A stretch of 64,000 nt of DNA. Source: Anditalea andensis. Lineage in GTDB: Bacteria > Bacteroidota > Bacteroidia > Cytophagales > Cyclobacteriaceae. Of this stretch, positions 19,157 to 27,962 are shown in pieces. The position numbers and the translations under genes were made by a program. The stretch spans positions 124,001 through 188,000 of the forward strand of contig NZ_JMIH01000022.1 in assembly GCF_000714815.1 (NCBI RefSeq), in the 5' to 3' direction. A model generated the notes under the pieces. The model did no database searches, was not told the DNA's origin, and saw only the letters and a list, made by a program, of their open reading frames with translations. Within the stretch, counting starts at the first letter, position 1, and every line of letters begins with the position of its first letter.

Positions 19157-19193
19157 TAAAAAAAGGGCCAACTTTTTGTTGGCCCTTTTTTTC
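19157..19193 (+). terminator. Intrinsic terminator of receptor 2
   Basis: A 12-base-pair stem (AAAAGGGCCAAC / GTTGGCCCTTTT) with a five-T loop and a further T run, about 50 bases after the stop codon. Confidence 0.9.
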
Positions 19194-19493
19194 ATTATAT
19201 AGATTCATGATATTGACTAGTAAATTTTATCCCTATTGGTAGTATTTGATCCCCAACCTTAGATTTATAGCATGGGTGTTTATTGCAAAATGGAAATTGA
19301 TGAAACCGTACAAAAAATCCTGCCTTATAACTTCTGGAAAGTAAATTTAGAATATTGTGTTAGAAGTCGGATGTAGGTAGGAGATTTGATTATTCTGTAA
19401 TACAGTTATGCCTATGAATGGAATAGTCCCTTCAACGACATATGTATTCACCTCTACATTAAAGAGGGCTATAGGGCGCTTATGCCAGATGTA

Positions 19494-19540
19494 ACAAATG
19501 AAAAAGGAGCCATATTCATGTTGGCCCCTTTTTCATTTGT
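19494..19540. repeat. Long near-perfect inverted repeat in gene-less DNA
   Basis: Two 19-base arms, 19494-19512 and 19522-19540, match as inverted repeats with one mismatch around a nine-base loop. The core GGAGCCA / TGGCCCC with flanking A and T runs resembles the terminator at 19157-19193, with which it shares GTTGGCCC and the T-rich tail. It could be an orphan terminator of a lost gene. Confidence 0.7.
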
Positions 19541-19920
19541 ATATGTATCATTTTTATAGTTCAGGGCGTTACCTGTGCCGGAGGTAGGAATGAAATGAAT
19601 TTCTTATAGTTGCCCGAATAACATTGCATTCATTTTCTTGTTGTAACAGAATCAAGCTTCATTTAGGTTGACCATCTTTCTGATATTAAGGAAGAAAGGA
19701 AGTGGCTGTGATAGGTAACTAATAGTTAATGTATTATCTTTTGTAGAAAATTTAAAAATTATATTTTAATTTTCCATGTCTTAATTACCTTTTACATGTT
19801 ATTCACCACTGATATCACATCCTGACCACCTATATCTATTTTGATCAGTAAGCGAACTTTCTATCATAATTAGATCTTTACTATTGAGTATCTTTACGTG
19901 CTAGTACTTGAATAAATAGG

Positions 19921-20718
19921 ATGACAAAATTAAATCTACTGTATTATAAAACCTACCGGCATCCCTCCAGCAAAGAGTGGATGGTATTTGTACATGGTGC
20001 AGGAGGGTCATCTTCTATCTGGTATAAGCAGATCAAAGAATTTAAGGAAGCCTATAACCTTCTTCTGATAGACCTGAGGGGACATGGCAGGTCTGCTGCC
20101 AAGCTTAAGAATATTTGGAAAGAAAAGTACACTTTTACTGCCGTTACCAAAGATATATTGGAAGTGCTGGATCACCTGCACATACAAAAAGCCCATTTTG
20201 TGGCAGTATCCTTAGGCACCATTCTGGTTAGACAGTTAGCTGAAATGGCCCCTGAGAGAGTAGAGACAATGATTTTTGCAGGAGCCATTACCAGGTTAAA
20301 TATAAAGTCCCGTATACTTGTATCCCTGGGCAATACTTTTAAGAGTGTCATCCCCTATATGTGGCTATACAAGTTATTTGCATGGGTAATCATGCCACGA
20401 AAGAGACACTCGGAATCCCGTAATCTATTTGTCAGAGAAGCAAAGAGATTATGTCAAAAAGAATTCATCCGGTGGTTTAAACTTACCAGCGAAGTCAATC
20501 CGCTCCTGAAGCTTTTTAAAGAAAAAGATCTTGGCATACCTACCCTCTATGTCATGGGAGAGGAGGATTTTATGTTCTTGGAGCCTGTCAAAAAAATTGT
20601 AAAAGACCATAGCTTATCAGTATTGAAAATCGTGAAATCCTGCGGACATGTGGTCAACGTGGAGCAGCCTCACGTTTTTAATAAATTAAGCTTAGACTTT
20701 CTCAAAAAATCCCTTTAA
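19921..20718 (+). CDS. Alpha/beta hydrolase fold protein
   Basis: A 265-residue cytoplasmic hydrolase without signal peptide. It has the oxyanion-loop motif HGAGG near residue 25, the strand-turn GHGRS, a nucleophile elbow reading AVSLG (usual form GxSxG, first Gly replaced by Ala), a probable acid in GEEDF and the catalytic His in CGHVVNVEQP. The triad is therefore complete. Substrate is unknown; esterases and lactonases of this fold look alike. It lies 24 bases before the RND adaptor gene and is probably co-transcribed with the efflux operon, which might hint at detoxification of an ester compound. Confidence 0.82.
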   Translation: MTKLNLLYYKTYRHPSSKEWMVFVHGAGGSSSIWYKQIKEFKEAYNLLLIDLRGHGRSAAKLKNIWKEKYTFTAVTKDILEVLDHLHIQKAHFVAVSLGTILVRQLAEMAPERVETMIFAGAITRLNIKSRILVSLGNTFKSVIPYMWLYKLFAWVIMPRKRHSESRNLFVREAKRLCQKEFIRWFKLTSEVNPLLKLFKEKDLGIPTLYVMGEEDFMFLEPVKKIVKDHSLSVLKIVKSCGHVVNVEQPHVFNKLSLDFLKKSL

Positions 20719-20742
20719 TAGCAAAATTTTCAAATACCAGTA

Positions 20743-21819
20743 ATGAAAAAAAATACTAAAATATCATTGATTGCGGTCATTGTTTTGGTAATAGCGGGCC
20801 TGTTTTTTTATCCCCGTATGGAGATGTTTCAAGGCGACAGTGCCGATGCATCTGAGCAGGGGGCAAGTGGTACCGCTGCACCTTTACCGGTTAATGTGGT
20901 AGAAGTGAAAGCCGAAAGGCTGGAAAACAATATCAATATCACCGGGACCATTATACCCAATGAAATGGTAAGTCTCCGTCCTGAAATTTCTGGCCTGGTA
21001 GAAAGAATCAGTTTTCGAGAAGGTGAATTTGTCAAAAAGGGCACCCCTTTACTCTACCTCAATGATGATGAACTCACGGCGCAGGCTGATAGGTTAAATT
21101 ATATCAAAAAACTCTATGAGGATCAGGAAAACAGACAAAGACAACTTTTGGACAGAGAAGCGATTTCTCAGGAAGAGTACGATATAGTACTCAACCAGTT
21201 TAATACCAATTTGGCCGATATACAACTGATAGATGCACAGCTGCGCAAGACGGTAATACGTGCCCCCTTTGACGGGGTATTGGGATTAAGGCAAGTATCT
21301 GAGGGAAGTTTTATCAGTTCTGCTGATCCAATTGTGAGTGTGGTGAACATTGATCCTATAAAACTGGAATTTTCAGTACCAGAGCGCTACGCCAATAAGG
21401 TAAAAACAGGGTCTGAAGTGGTATTTTCCAGCAATGCTGTAGAAGGAGAAGCTATCGGCAGGGTATATGCCATCGAACCTAATATAGATGCAGCCACCCG
21501 TACATTGAAGATACGCGCAGATAGTCCCAATAGGCAGCGGCAGTATCTGCCTGGAATGTTTGTCAGGGTCAGCCTTAATCTGGATGTAGAAGAGAACGCA
21601 CTGTTGGTACCGGCAGAATCTCTTATACCAGAACTTGAAGGTTACAAGGTATTTGTAGTAAGGGATGGTTTGGTAGAAGAAGCCAAAGTAACAATAGGTA
21701 CCCGAACAGAAAGAAAAGTCCAAATCCTGGATGGACTGAGGGAAGGTGATCATGTATTGACCACCGGAGTACTGCAGGTAAGGACAGGTATGGCAGTAAA
21801 TGCCACTAAAATTAATTAA
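20743..21819 (+). CDS. RND efflux periplasmic adaptor subunit (membrane fusion protein)
   Basis: A 358-residue HlyD/AcrA-type protein that links the inner-membrane pump to the outer-membrane channel. It has an N-terminal membrane anchor (LIAVIVLVIAGLFFYP), a lipoyl-like half (SLRPEISGLVERISFREGEFV), an alpha-hairpin (about 105-160), the second lipoyl half (VIRAPFDGVLGLRQVSEGS) and the beta-barrel and membrane-proximal domains. The hairpin is short, as is common in Bacteroidota adaptors. The stop codon is 2 bases before the pump gene, indicating translational coupling. Confidence 0.94.
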   Translation: MKKNTKISLIAVIVLVIAGLFFYPRMEMFQGDSADASEQGASGTAAPLPVNVVEVKAERLENNINITGTIIPNEMVSLRPEISGLVERISFREGEFVKKGTPLLYLNDDELTAQADRLNYIKKLYEDQENRQRQLLDREAISQEEYDIVLNQFNTNLADIQLIDAQLRKTVIRAPFDGVLGLRQVSEGSFISSADPIVSVVNIDPIKLEFSVPERYANKVKTGSEVVFSSNAVEGEAIGRVYAIEPNIDAATRTLKIRADSPNRQRQYLPGMFVRVSLNLDVEENALLVPAESLIPELEGYKVFVVRDGLVEEAKVTIGTRTERKVQILDGLREGDHVLTTGVLQVRTGMAVNATKIN

Positions 21820-21821
21820 TT

Positions 21822-24800
21822 ATGGCTAGTTTATCAACCGTAACCATCAGGAGACCAGTATTGGCCATAGTGCTATCACTGACTATTCTGTTATTCGGAC
21901 TTATAGGGATATCCTTCTTAGGAGTAAGAGAATATCCCAGTGTGGATCCGCCTATAATCAATGTACGGACTACCTACGTAGGAGCCAATGCAGATGTAAT
22001 AGAAGCCCAAATCACTGAACCGCTGGAGGAAGCCATTAATGGTATTTCAGGGATCAAGTCCCTTACCTCAGTAAGTAATGACGGTACGAGTAACATTACC
22101 GTGGAATTCGATGTCGGGGCTGACCTGGAAGCGGCAGCCAATGACGTACGGGATAAGGTGTCCGGCGCCCAGCGCAACCTGCCTTTAGATACAGATCCAC
22201 CAGTGGTGTCCAAGGCTGATTCAGACAGCCAGCCTATCGTATTTTTGAATGTGCAGAGTGATAGGAGAAATCTACTCGAGCTATCCGATATGGCCAATAA
22301 CATATTTAAAGAAAGGCTTCAGACCATCCCAGGTGTGAGTACCGTTCAGATATGGGGTGAAAAACAATATGCCATGCGGCTGAGGATGGATCCTCTGAAA
22401 ATGGCTTCATATGGCATTACACCATTAGACATATTAAATACCGTACAGAGTGAGAATGTGGAACTTCCATCAGGGCGTATAGAAGGTTCTGCCATTGAAC
22501 TTTCAGTACGTACTAAAAGCCGATTGACTACACCGGATGAATTTAACCGCCTGATCGTAAAAGATGACGGTAATAACATCGTGCAGTTTCAGGATGTAGG
22601 AAGGGCAGAGTTGGCTCCTCTTAATGAGCGTACCGTGCTAAAAAGAGATGGCATACCTATGGTGGGAGTGGTGCTCATCCCTTTACCGGGGTCCAATAAC
22701 ATAGAAATAATAGATGAGTTTTATAAAAGACTAAAACTGATAGAAAGAGATCTTCCTTCAGACGTGTCATTAGGGATAGGATTTGATTCCACTCAGTATA
22801 TCCGATCATCTATAAATGAAGTGCAGCAGACTATTTTTGTGGCCTTTATACTCGTTGTTATTATCATATTTATGTTCTTGAGGGATTGGAGGACTACCTT
22901 TATTCCGGTGCTTACCATTCCGATATCCCTGGTCGGAGTGTTTTTCATTATGTACCTGATGGATTTTTCTATTAACGTATTGACCTTATTAGGAATAGTG
23001 CTTTCCATAGGCCTGGTGGTAGATGATGCCATAGTGGTATTGGAAAATATCTATACACGTATAGAAAAAGGGGAAAAACCCCTGGCTGCTGCCGAAAAAG
23101 GCGCAGAGGAAATTTTCTTTGCGGTTATAGCGACCACTGTAGCTTTGGCTGCCGTATTCCTTCCTGTTATTTTTCTTACAGGAACTACCGGCAGGTTATT
23201 TAGAGAGTTTGGTATTGTGGTCGCAGGGGCAGTGATCATCTCCTCCTTTGTGGCTTTGACCATGACGCCGATGCTTAGTAGTAGGCTCCTGAAAAAGCGG
23301 GAAAAGCAAAACTGGATCTATAATAAAACAGAGCCTATCTTTTTATGGCTAAATAAAAAATATGAAAATGCACTAGCTGGGTTTATGAAAGCAAGATGGG
23401 TGGCTTTTGTGATCATAGGGGTGATGGGGTTTGCCATATATGGACTATTTAACGTAATCCCATCTGAACTGGCTCCAGTGGAGGATAGAGGAGAGATGAG
23501 GATCAATATGACCGGTCCAGAGGGTGCTACCTTTGGCTATATGGACAGGGTAATTGATGAGATGACCATAGAATTCTCTGAAAAAATTCCAGAGCGATTT
23601 GGTTTTATATCTGTGACTTCTCCCGGGTTTGGTACATCCAGTACCAATTCAGGCTTCCTTAGAATTATGTTAACGGATGCCACTGAGCGAGAAAGAAGCC
23701 AGCAAGAGATCTTCGACCAAGTATCTGGGATCTTAAAGAACAAAACAGCTGTGAGGGCTTTTGCTACGCAACCTCAGTCCATAGGAGACAGAAGAGGGGG
23801 ACTGCCTGTTCAGTATGTGATACAGGCACAGACTTTAGAGAAGCTTAAGGACGTGATCCCCGAGTTTATGAATAAGGTAAATGAAAGTGAGGTGTTTAGT
23901 TTTTCTGATATAAACCTTAAATTCACCAAACCTGAAATAGAAGTAGAAATAGACAGGGAAAAAGCCCGGAATATAGGGGTGTCTGTACAGGAAATTGCGA
24001 GAACTTTGCAGCTGTCCTATTCAGGCCAGCGGTTTGACTACTTTATCATGAACGGAAAGCAGTATCAGGTAGTGGGAGAGATGCAGCTTGAAGACAGGAA
24101 TGAGCCTATAAACTTAAGGATGCTCTATGTAAAATCCAATAGTGGTGAACTGGTTCAGTTGGACAACCTGGTCACGGTAAGAGAAAGAAGCACACCGCCT
24201 CAACTTTACCGTTTTAATAGATTTGTGAGTGCTACAGTATCTGCTGGACTGGCTCCGGGATATACTATAGGAGGAGGTTTGGATGAAATGGACCGCATAG
24301 CTGCAGAAATTTTGGATGAAAGTTACAGTACTGATGTAGCAGGAGTATCCAAAGAATTCAGAGAAAGTTCTAACAGTTTGATATTTGCATTCGTATTTGC
24401 GCTGATTTTGATTTATCTGGTTCTTTCTGCCCAGTTTGAAAGCTTTCTGGACCCATTGACCATTATGTTTACGGTTCCATTAGCATTATGTGGTGCTTTG
24501 ATGTCTCTGTGGCTATTTGGATTTACCCTTAATATATTCAGCCAGATTGGGATCATTATGTTGATAGGCTTGGTGACTAAAAATGGTATCCTCATCGTGG
24601 AGTTTGCCAATCAGCGGAAAGCGCAGGGTATGACTGTTCATGAGGCGATCATGGATGCTGCCGGGGCCAGGTTCAGACCCATCCTGATGACCAGTTTATC
24701 CACTATTTTAGGGATACTTCCGATAGCTTTGGCACTGGGTGCTGGGGCTGAAAGCCGGGTACCAATGGGGGTGGCAGTAGTAGGAGGTATGGCCTTTTCT

Positions 24801-24878
24801 ACTATCCTGACCCTATTTGTCATACCCGCTGTTTATACATATTTGACATCCAAAGAAGGAAGATTAGCAAGAGTCTAA
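21822..24878 (+). CDS. RND efflux transporter permease (HAE1/AcrB type)
   Basis: A 1018-residue inner-membrane proton-driven pump with 12 predicted membrane segments and two large periplasmic loops. It has the N-terminal FxxRPV-like signature (TIRRPVLAIVLS), the proton-relay Asp pair in TM4 (GLVVDDAIVVLEN) and the relay Lys in TM10 (GLVTKNGILIVEFANQ). These mark the hydrophobic/amphiphilic-drug branch and not the metal branch. The actual substrate cannot be read from sequence. It shares one base with the following TolC-family gene. Confidence 0.96.
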   Translation: MASLSTVTIRRPVLAIVLSLTILLFGLIGISFLGVREYPSVDPPIINVRTTYVGANADVIEAQITEPLEEAINGISGIKSLTSVSNDGTSNITVEFDVGADLEAAANDVRDKVSGAQRNLPLDTDPPVVSKADSDSQPIVFLNVQSDRRNLLELSDMANNIFKERLQTIPGVSTVQIWGEKQYAMRLRMDPLKMASYGITPLDILNTVQSENVELPSGRIEGSAIELSVRTKSRLTTPDEFNRLIVKDDGNNIVQFQDVGRAELAPLNERTVLKRDGIPMVGVVLIPLPGSNNIEIIDEFYKRLKLIERDLPSDVSLGIGFDSTQYIRSSINEVQQTIFVAFILVVIIIFMFLRDWRTTFIPVLTIPISLVGVFFIMYLMDFSINVLTLLGIVLSIGLVVDDAIVVLENIYTRIEKGEKPLAAAEKGAEEIFFAVIATTVALAAVFLPVIFLTGTTGRLFREFGIVVAGAVIISSFVALTMTPMLSSRLLKKREKQNWIYNKTEPIFLWLNKKYENALAGFMKARWVAFVIIGVMGFAIYGLFNVIPSELAPVEDRGEMRINMTGPEGATFGYMDRVIDEMTIEFSEKIPERFGFISVTSPGFGTSSTNSGFLRIMLTDATERERSQQEIFDQVSGILKNKTAVRAFATQPQSIGDRRGGLPVQYVIQAQTLEKLKDVIPEFMNKVNESEVFSFSDINLKFTKPEIEVEIDREKARNIGVSVQEIARTLQLSYSGQRFDYFIMNGKQYQVVGEMQLEDRNEPINLRMLYVKSNSGELVQLDNLVTVRERSTPPQLYRFNRFVSATVSAGLAPGYTIGGGLDEMDRIAAEILDESYSTDVAGVSKEFRESSNSLIFAFVFALILIYLVLSAQFESFLDPLTIMFTVPLALCGALMSLWLFGFTLNIFSQIGIIMLIGLVTKNGILIVEFANQRKAQGMTVHEAIMDAAGARFRPILMTSLSTILGILPIALALGAGAESRVPMGVAVVGGMAFSTILTLFVIPAVYTYLTSKEGRLARV

Positions 24879-26209
24879 TGAAGAAACTATTTTTGATTTT
24901 AATGGCGGGTCTTTTGGTAGGTCCGTCTGTTATGGCACAGCAACTGGAAGAACTTACCTTTGAAAAGGCCATTCAGCTCGGTTTGGATAATAACTTTGAG
25001 GTGAAAATCGCCATAAATGAAGTAGAGCTCGCCGAACTGGACCGTTCGCTGGGACAGAGCTTATTACTGCCCACTTTAGGGGCTACTTATGTAGGTTCGT
25101 ATAGAAATGAAGATGTTGAACAAAGATTTCTTAATGATCCTGCACCAAGGATACTTGATGGTGCTCAGACCTACAACAGAAACTTTACGCTGGCCACTAT
25201 TTATGGGTTTAACCCTGAGGCTTTTGTGGCTTTAAGAAGACTGGGTAAGCTTACAGAAGTCAGTGAACTGGAGGCAAAAGTAGTCATTGAAAACACCGTA
25301 GCATCTATTTCTTCATCCTACTACAGGATGGTACTGGAACTTCAGCGATATAAAGTTTTAAGAAAGGCATTGGAACTTTCAGATGAAAGGCTGGATATTG
25401 CCCGTGCCCAATATGAATTTGGCCGCGCCTCTAAAAGGGATTTTTTAGCCGCTCAGGTAGATTATAATGCCGATTTAGCTTCGTTGGTGACTCAGGAGCA
25501 GGTCATAGAAAATACCAGAATCAATCTCAACCAGCTGCTAGCGGTGGATCCTGAGCACCAATATATGGTGAATGATACCATCACTATAGCGGATGATATT
25601 CAGCTCGTAGACCTTATAGAAAATGCCTACACAGATAACAAACAGTTTTTGGCTACACAAAGAATGGAGAATGTTGCTTATCTCCAATTGAGAGAAGCAC
25701 GAGCACTGAGGTTGCCTTACCTCACCATCAACGGGTCTTATAATAATAGTATCCTGACCTCAGATGCAGGATTTGTATTAGAAAATAGGGTAGATGGACT
25801 TACTGCTGGAGCTACAGTTGGAATCAATCTTTTCAGTGGATTTTCAGTAAACAGAAGAATACAATCTGCCAGGGTACAGCAGTATAATCAGCAACATGTC
25901 CTTCAGCAGTATGAGATCCAGATGAAATCAGACATTTACCGCTCCTATAATGTGTATACCAATACAAAAAGGCTATTGGATATAGAACGCAAAAACTATG
26001 AAGTGGCCATAGAAAACTCTGATATAGCATTGGAAAGGTTTCGTCTAGGTATCACGGGATACCTGGAGTTTAGGGATGCACAGGTGAACAGGTTACAAGC
26101 AGAGAGTAGGCTTATAGAAGCTATATATAATATCAAAGAATCCGAAATAGAACTGATGAGGCTGGCAGGGAAAATCTACTTCCAGAATCCCCAAGAAAGG
26201 CTCAACTGA
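24878..26209 (+). CDS. TolC family outer-membrane efflux channel protein
   Basis: A 443-residue outer-membrane factor with a signal peptide (ends VMAQ) and the repeated alpha-barrel/beta-barrel halves of the TolC fold: long helices of about 60-70 residues, DIARAQYEFGRASKRDFLAAQVDYN in the first half and ALERFRLGITGYLEFRDAQ in the second. Its start codon overlaps the stop of the pump gene by one base. With the adaptor and pump it makes a complete tripartite efflux system. Confidence 0.93.
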   Translation: MKKLFLILMAGLLVGPSVMAQQLEELTFEKAIQLGLDNNFEVKIAINEVELAELDRSLGQSLLLPTLGATYVGSYRNEDVEQRFLNDPAPRILDGAQTYNRNFTLATIYGFNPEAFVALRRLGKLTEVSELEAKVVIENTVASISSSYYRMVLELQRYKVLRKALELSDERLDIARAQYEFGRASKRDFLAAQVDYNADLASLVTQEQVIENTRINLNQLLAVDPEHQYMVNDTITIADDIQLVDLIENAYTDNKQFLATQRMENVAYLQLREARALRLPYLTINGSYNNSILTSDAGFVLENRVDGLTAGATVGINLFSGFSVNRRIQSARVQQYNQQHVLQQYEIQMKSDIYRSYNVYTNTKRLLDIERKNYEVAIENSDIALERFRLGITGYLEFRDAQVNRLQAESRLIEAIYNIKESEIELMRLAGKIYFQNPQERLN

Positions 26210-26437
26210 TGCAAAACCTATCAAAAATAAGCTAACATCCGCATAACTGTAAACCTGTTTCTGAAGTAAATTTAGTTTAAATTTTGGAATAGAATCTATT
26301 TTAATTAGTGTATTTTGATACAAAAACCTATTCTCCCATAAGAGATAAACAGCTCTTTGTTTTACTCCCATTTTCATGCTCTATTTCTAACTAGTTCATT
26401 AAGATATTTCTTAAAATGGGGGCGTAAGCAGTTTAGT

Positions 26438-26469
26438 TTTGGCATTTTCATGCTTTAATACTATACTTG
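26438..26469 (+). promoter_or_regulatory. Candidate promoter of the MltF-like gene
   Basis: TTTG at 26438-26441, a 20-base spacer, then TATACTTG at 26462-26469 (one mismatch to TAnnTTTG), 31 bases before the start codon. Confidence 0.5.
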
Positions 26470-26500
26470 CATACATTATTGCCTAAATTTCGGGATCTAT

Positions 26501-27904
26501 ATGAGAAAAGTCTTTTGGGTTAAGTACTTGTTTTTATTTATTTTTTTAGCTTTAGCTGGCTGTAAAGAGCAGCCTGAGCGGGAAAGGCAGGAGTTTTTTT
26601 GGGAAAATCCAGTTCATTTTGATCTTGAAGATATAAAACGTAGAGGATACCTAAGAGTGGCTGTGGATAATTCTTCCACCAGTTATTATATCTATAGGGG
26701 CCGGAGGATGGGCTATGAATTTGAGCTTCTACGGTTGTTTTCTCGTGAGCTTGGGGTGCAGCTGCGGGTGACAGTAGCATCTGATCTGGATGAAGTATTC
26801 AGGATGCTGAATGAAGGAGCTGTGGATATCATCGCCATAAATCTGGAGAAGACTACAGAGCGTGTACGCTATGCGGCATTTACCCAATCCACCCATACCT
26901 TAAAAACAGTTTTGGTCCAGCGAAATGACAATGGATCCACTCTCAAAAGTATAGCTGATCTGGCAGGAAAAACAGTACATGTAAGAGAAGGTGCTGTCTA
27001 TAAGCAGCAGCTGATGCAGTGGAATGATAATCTGGAACTGGGCATGGAAATCATTGAAGAACTTGCTGATTCTGAAGCTTTAGTAAATGCCGTAGTGCAG
27101 CGGGAAATTGATTACACGGTGGTAGATGATGATGTGGCACTTGTAAATGCTACTTATTATGATAATATAGATGTTTCTTTGGAAATAAGTGAAGCATCCA
27201 AAGTGGGCTGGGCAGTAAGAAATAATGCTCCGGATCTGTTGAATGAAATCAATACTTGGCTCAGTAACCATAAAAAGACCGAACTGGCTGCAGTCCTATA
27301 TGAGAAATATTTTTTAAACAAAAAAAACAGTTATTTCAGAAGCAACAGCCCCTTTTCTTCCATTTCTGGAAATAGAATTTCTATTTTTGATGAAATTATC
27401 ATGAAAGGGGCAGAGCAGTTGGGATGGGATTGGAGACTACTGGCAGCACTTGTTTTTAAAGAATCCAGGTTTGATACAGCGGCTACCTCATATGCAGGGG
27501 CTACTGGCCTGCTGCAGCTGATGCCAGTTACTCTTGAACGATTTGGTGTGGAGGATCCATCAGATCCGCACCAAAGTTTGATGGGAGGAGTCAATTATTT
27601 AAAATATCTGGACCAATACTGGATAAAGCGTGTGCCTGAAGTAAATGAAAGGATTAGATTTATCTTGGCCTCTTATAATGTAGGTCATGGGCATGTGGAA
27701 GACTCTTGGCGGCTGGCCCTTAAAGCTGGTAATGACACCACCCTCTGGGAAAATGTGGCTGCTTACCTGGAACAAAAGTCTGATCCTGATATATATAGGG
27801 ATCCTTTGGTCAAAAGTGGCTATGCCAAAGGTCATGTGGCAGTCAGGTACGTAGATGAAGTGATCAGTCTTTATGAATCATATAAAGTACTGGTCAGCCC
27901 ATAG
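26501..27904 (+). CDS. MltF-like membrane-bound lytic transglycosylase (SBP_bac_3 plus SLT domains)
   Basis: A 467-residue lipoprotein with lipobox ALAGC (Cys21). Residues about 45-270 form a solute-binding-protein family 3 domain (GYLRVAVDNSSTSYYIYRG), which in MltF senses muropeptides. Residues about 295-440 form the goose-lysozyme-like SLT domain with catalytic Glu321 in FKESRF and the following GATGLLQLMP and ASYNVGHGHV motifs. It cuts glycan strands of peptidoglycan by forming 1,6-anhydro ends. Length and domain order are as in MltF. It is a single-gene unit 291 bases after the efflux operon. Confidence 0.93.
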   Translation: MRKVFWVKYLFLFIFLALAGCKEQPERERQEFFWENPVHFDLEDIKRRGYLRVAVDNSSTSYYIYRGRRMGYEFELLRLFSRELGVQLRVTVASDLDEVFRMLNEGAVDIIAINLEKTTERVRYAAFTQSTHTLKTVLVQRNDNGSTLKSIADLAGKTVHVREGAVYKQQLMQWNDNLELGMEIIEELADSEALVNAVVQREIDYTVVDDDVALVNATYYDNIDVSLEISEASKVGWAVRNNAPDLLNEINTWLSNHKKTELAAVLYEKYFLNKKNSYFRSNSPFSSISGNRISIFDEIIMKGAEQLGWDWRLLAALVFKESRFDTAATSYAGATGLLQLMPVTLERFGVEDPSDPHQSLMGGVNYLKYLDQYWIKRVPEVNERIRFILASYNVGHGHVEDSWRLALKAGNDTTLWENVAAYLEQKSDPDIYRDPLVKSGYAKGHVAVRYVDEVISLYESYKVLVSP

Positions 27905-27962
27905 GGTTTTATGTTATATAACAGCTGACACTAGTCATCATCACTCAGAGATCATAAATCCA

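Larger units (their letters stand above)
19113..19920. other. 808-base region without a recognisable gene
   Basis: Beyond the receptor 2 terminator and the inverted repeat at 19494-19540 nothing clear is seen. All frames are interrupted. The longest open stretches on either strand lack a convincing start or homology. It may be the scar of a lost gene at the end of the receptor array. Confidence 0.5.

Noticed and set aside
19230-19535. Minus-strand open stretch with barrel-like end (LRLGIKYYQ)
   Set aside because: It is interrupted by TAA near 19349 and bounded by TGA near 19535, with no usable start and no clear homology. In AT-rich DNA this can arise by chance.
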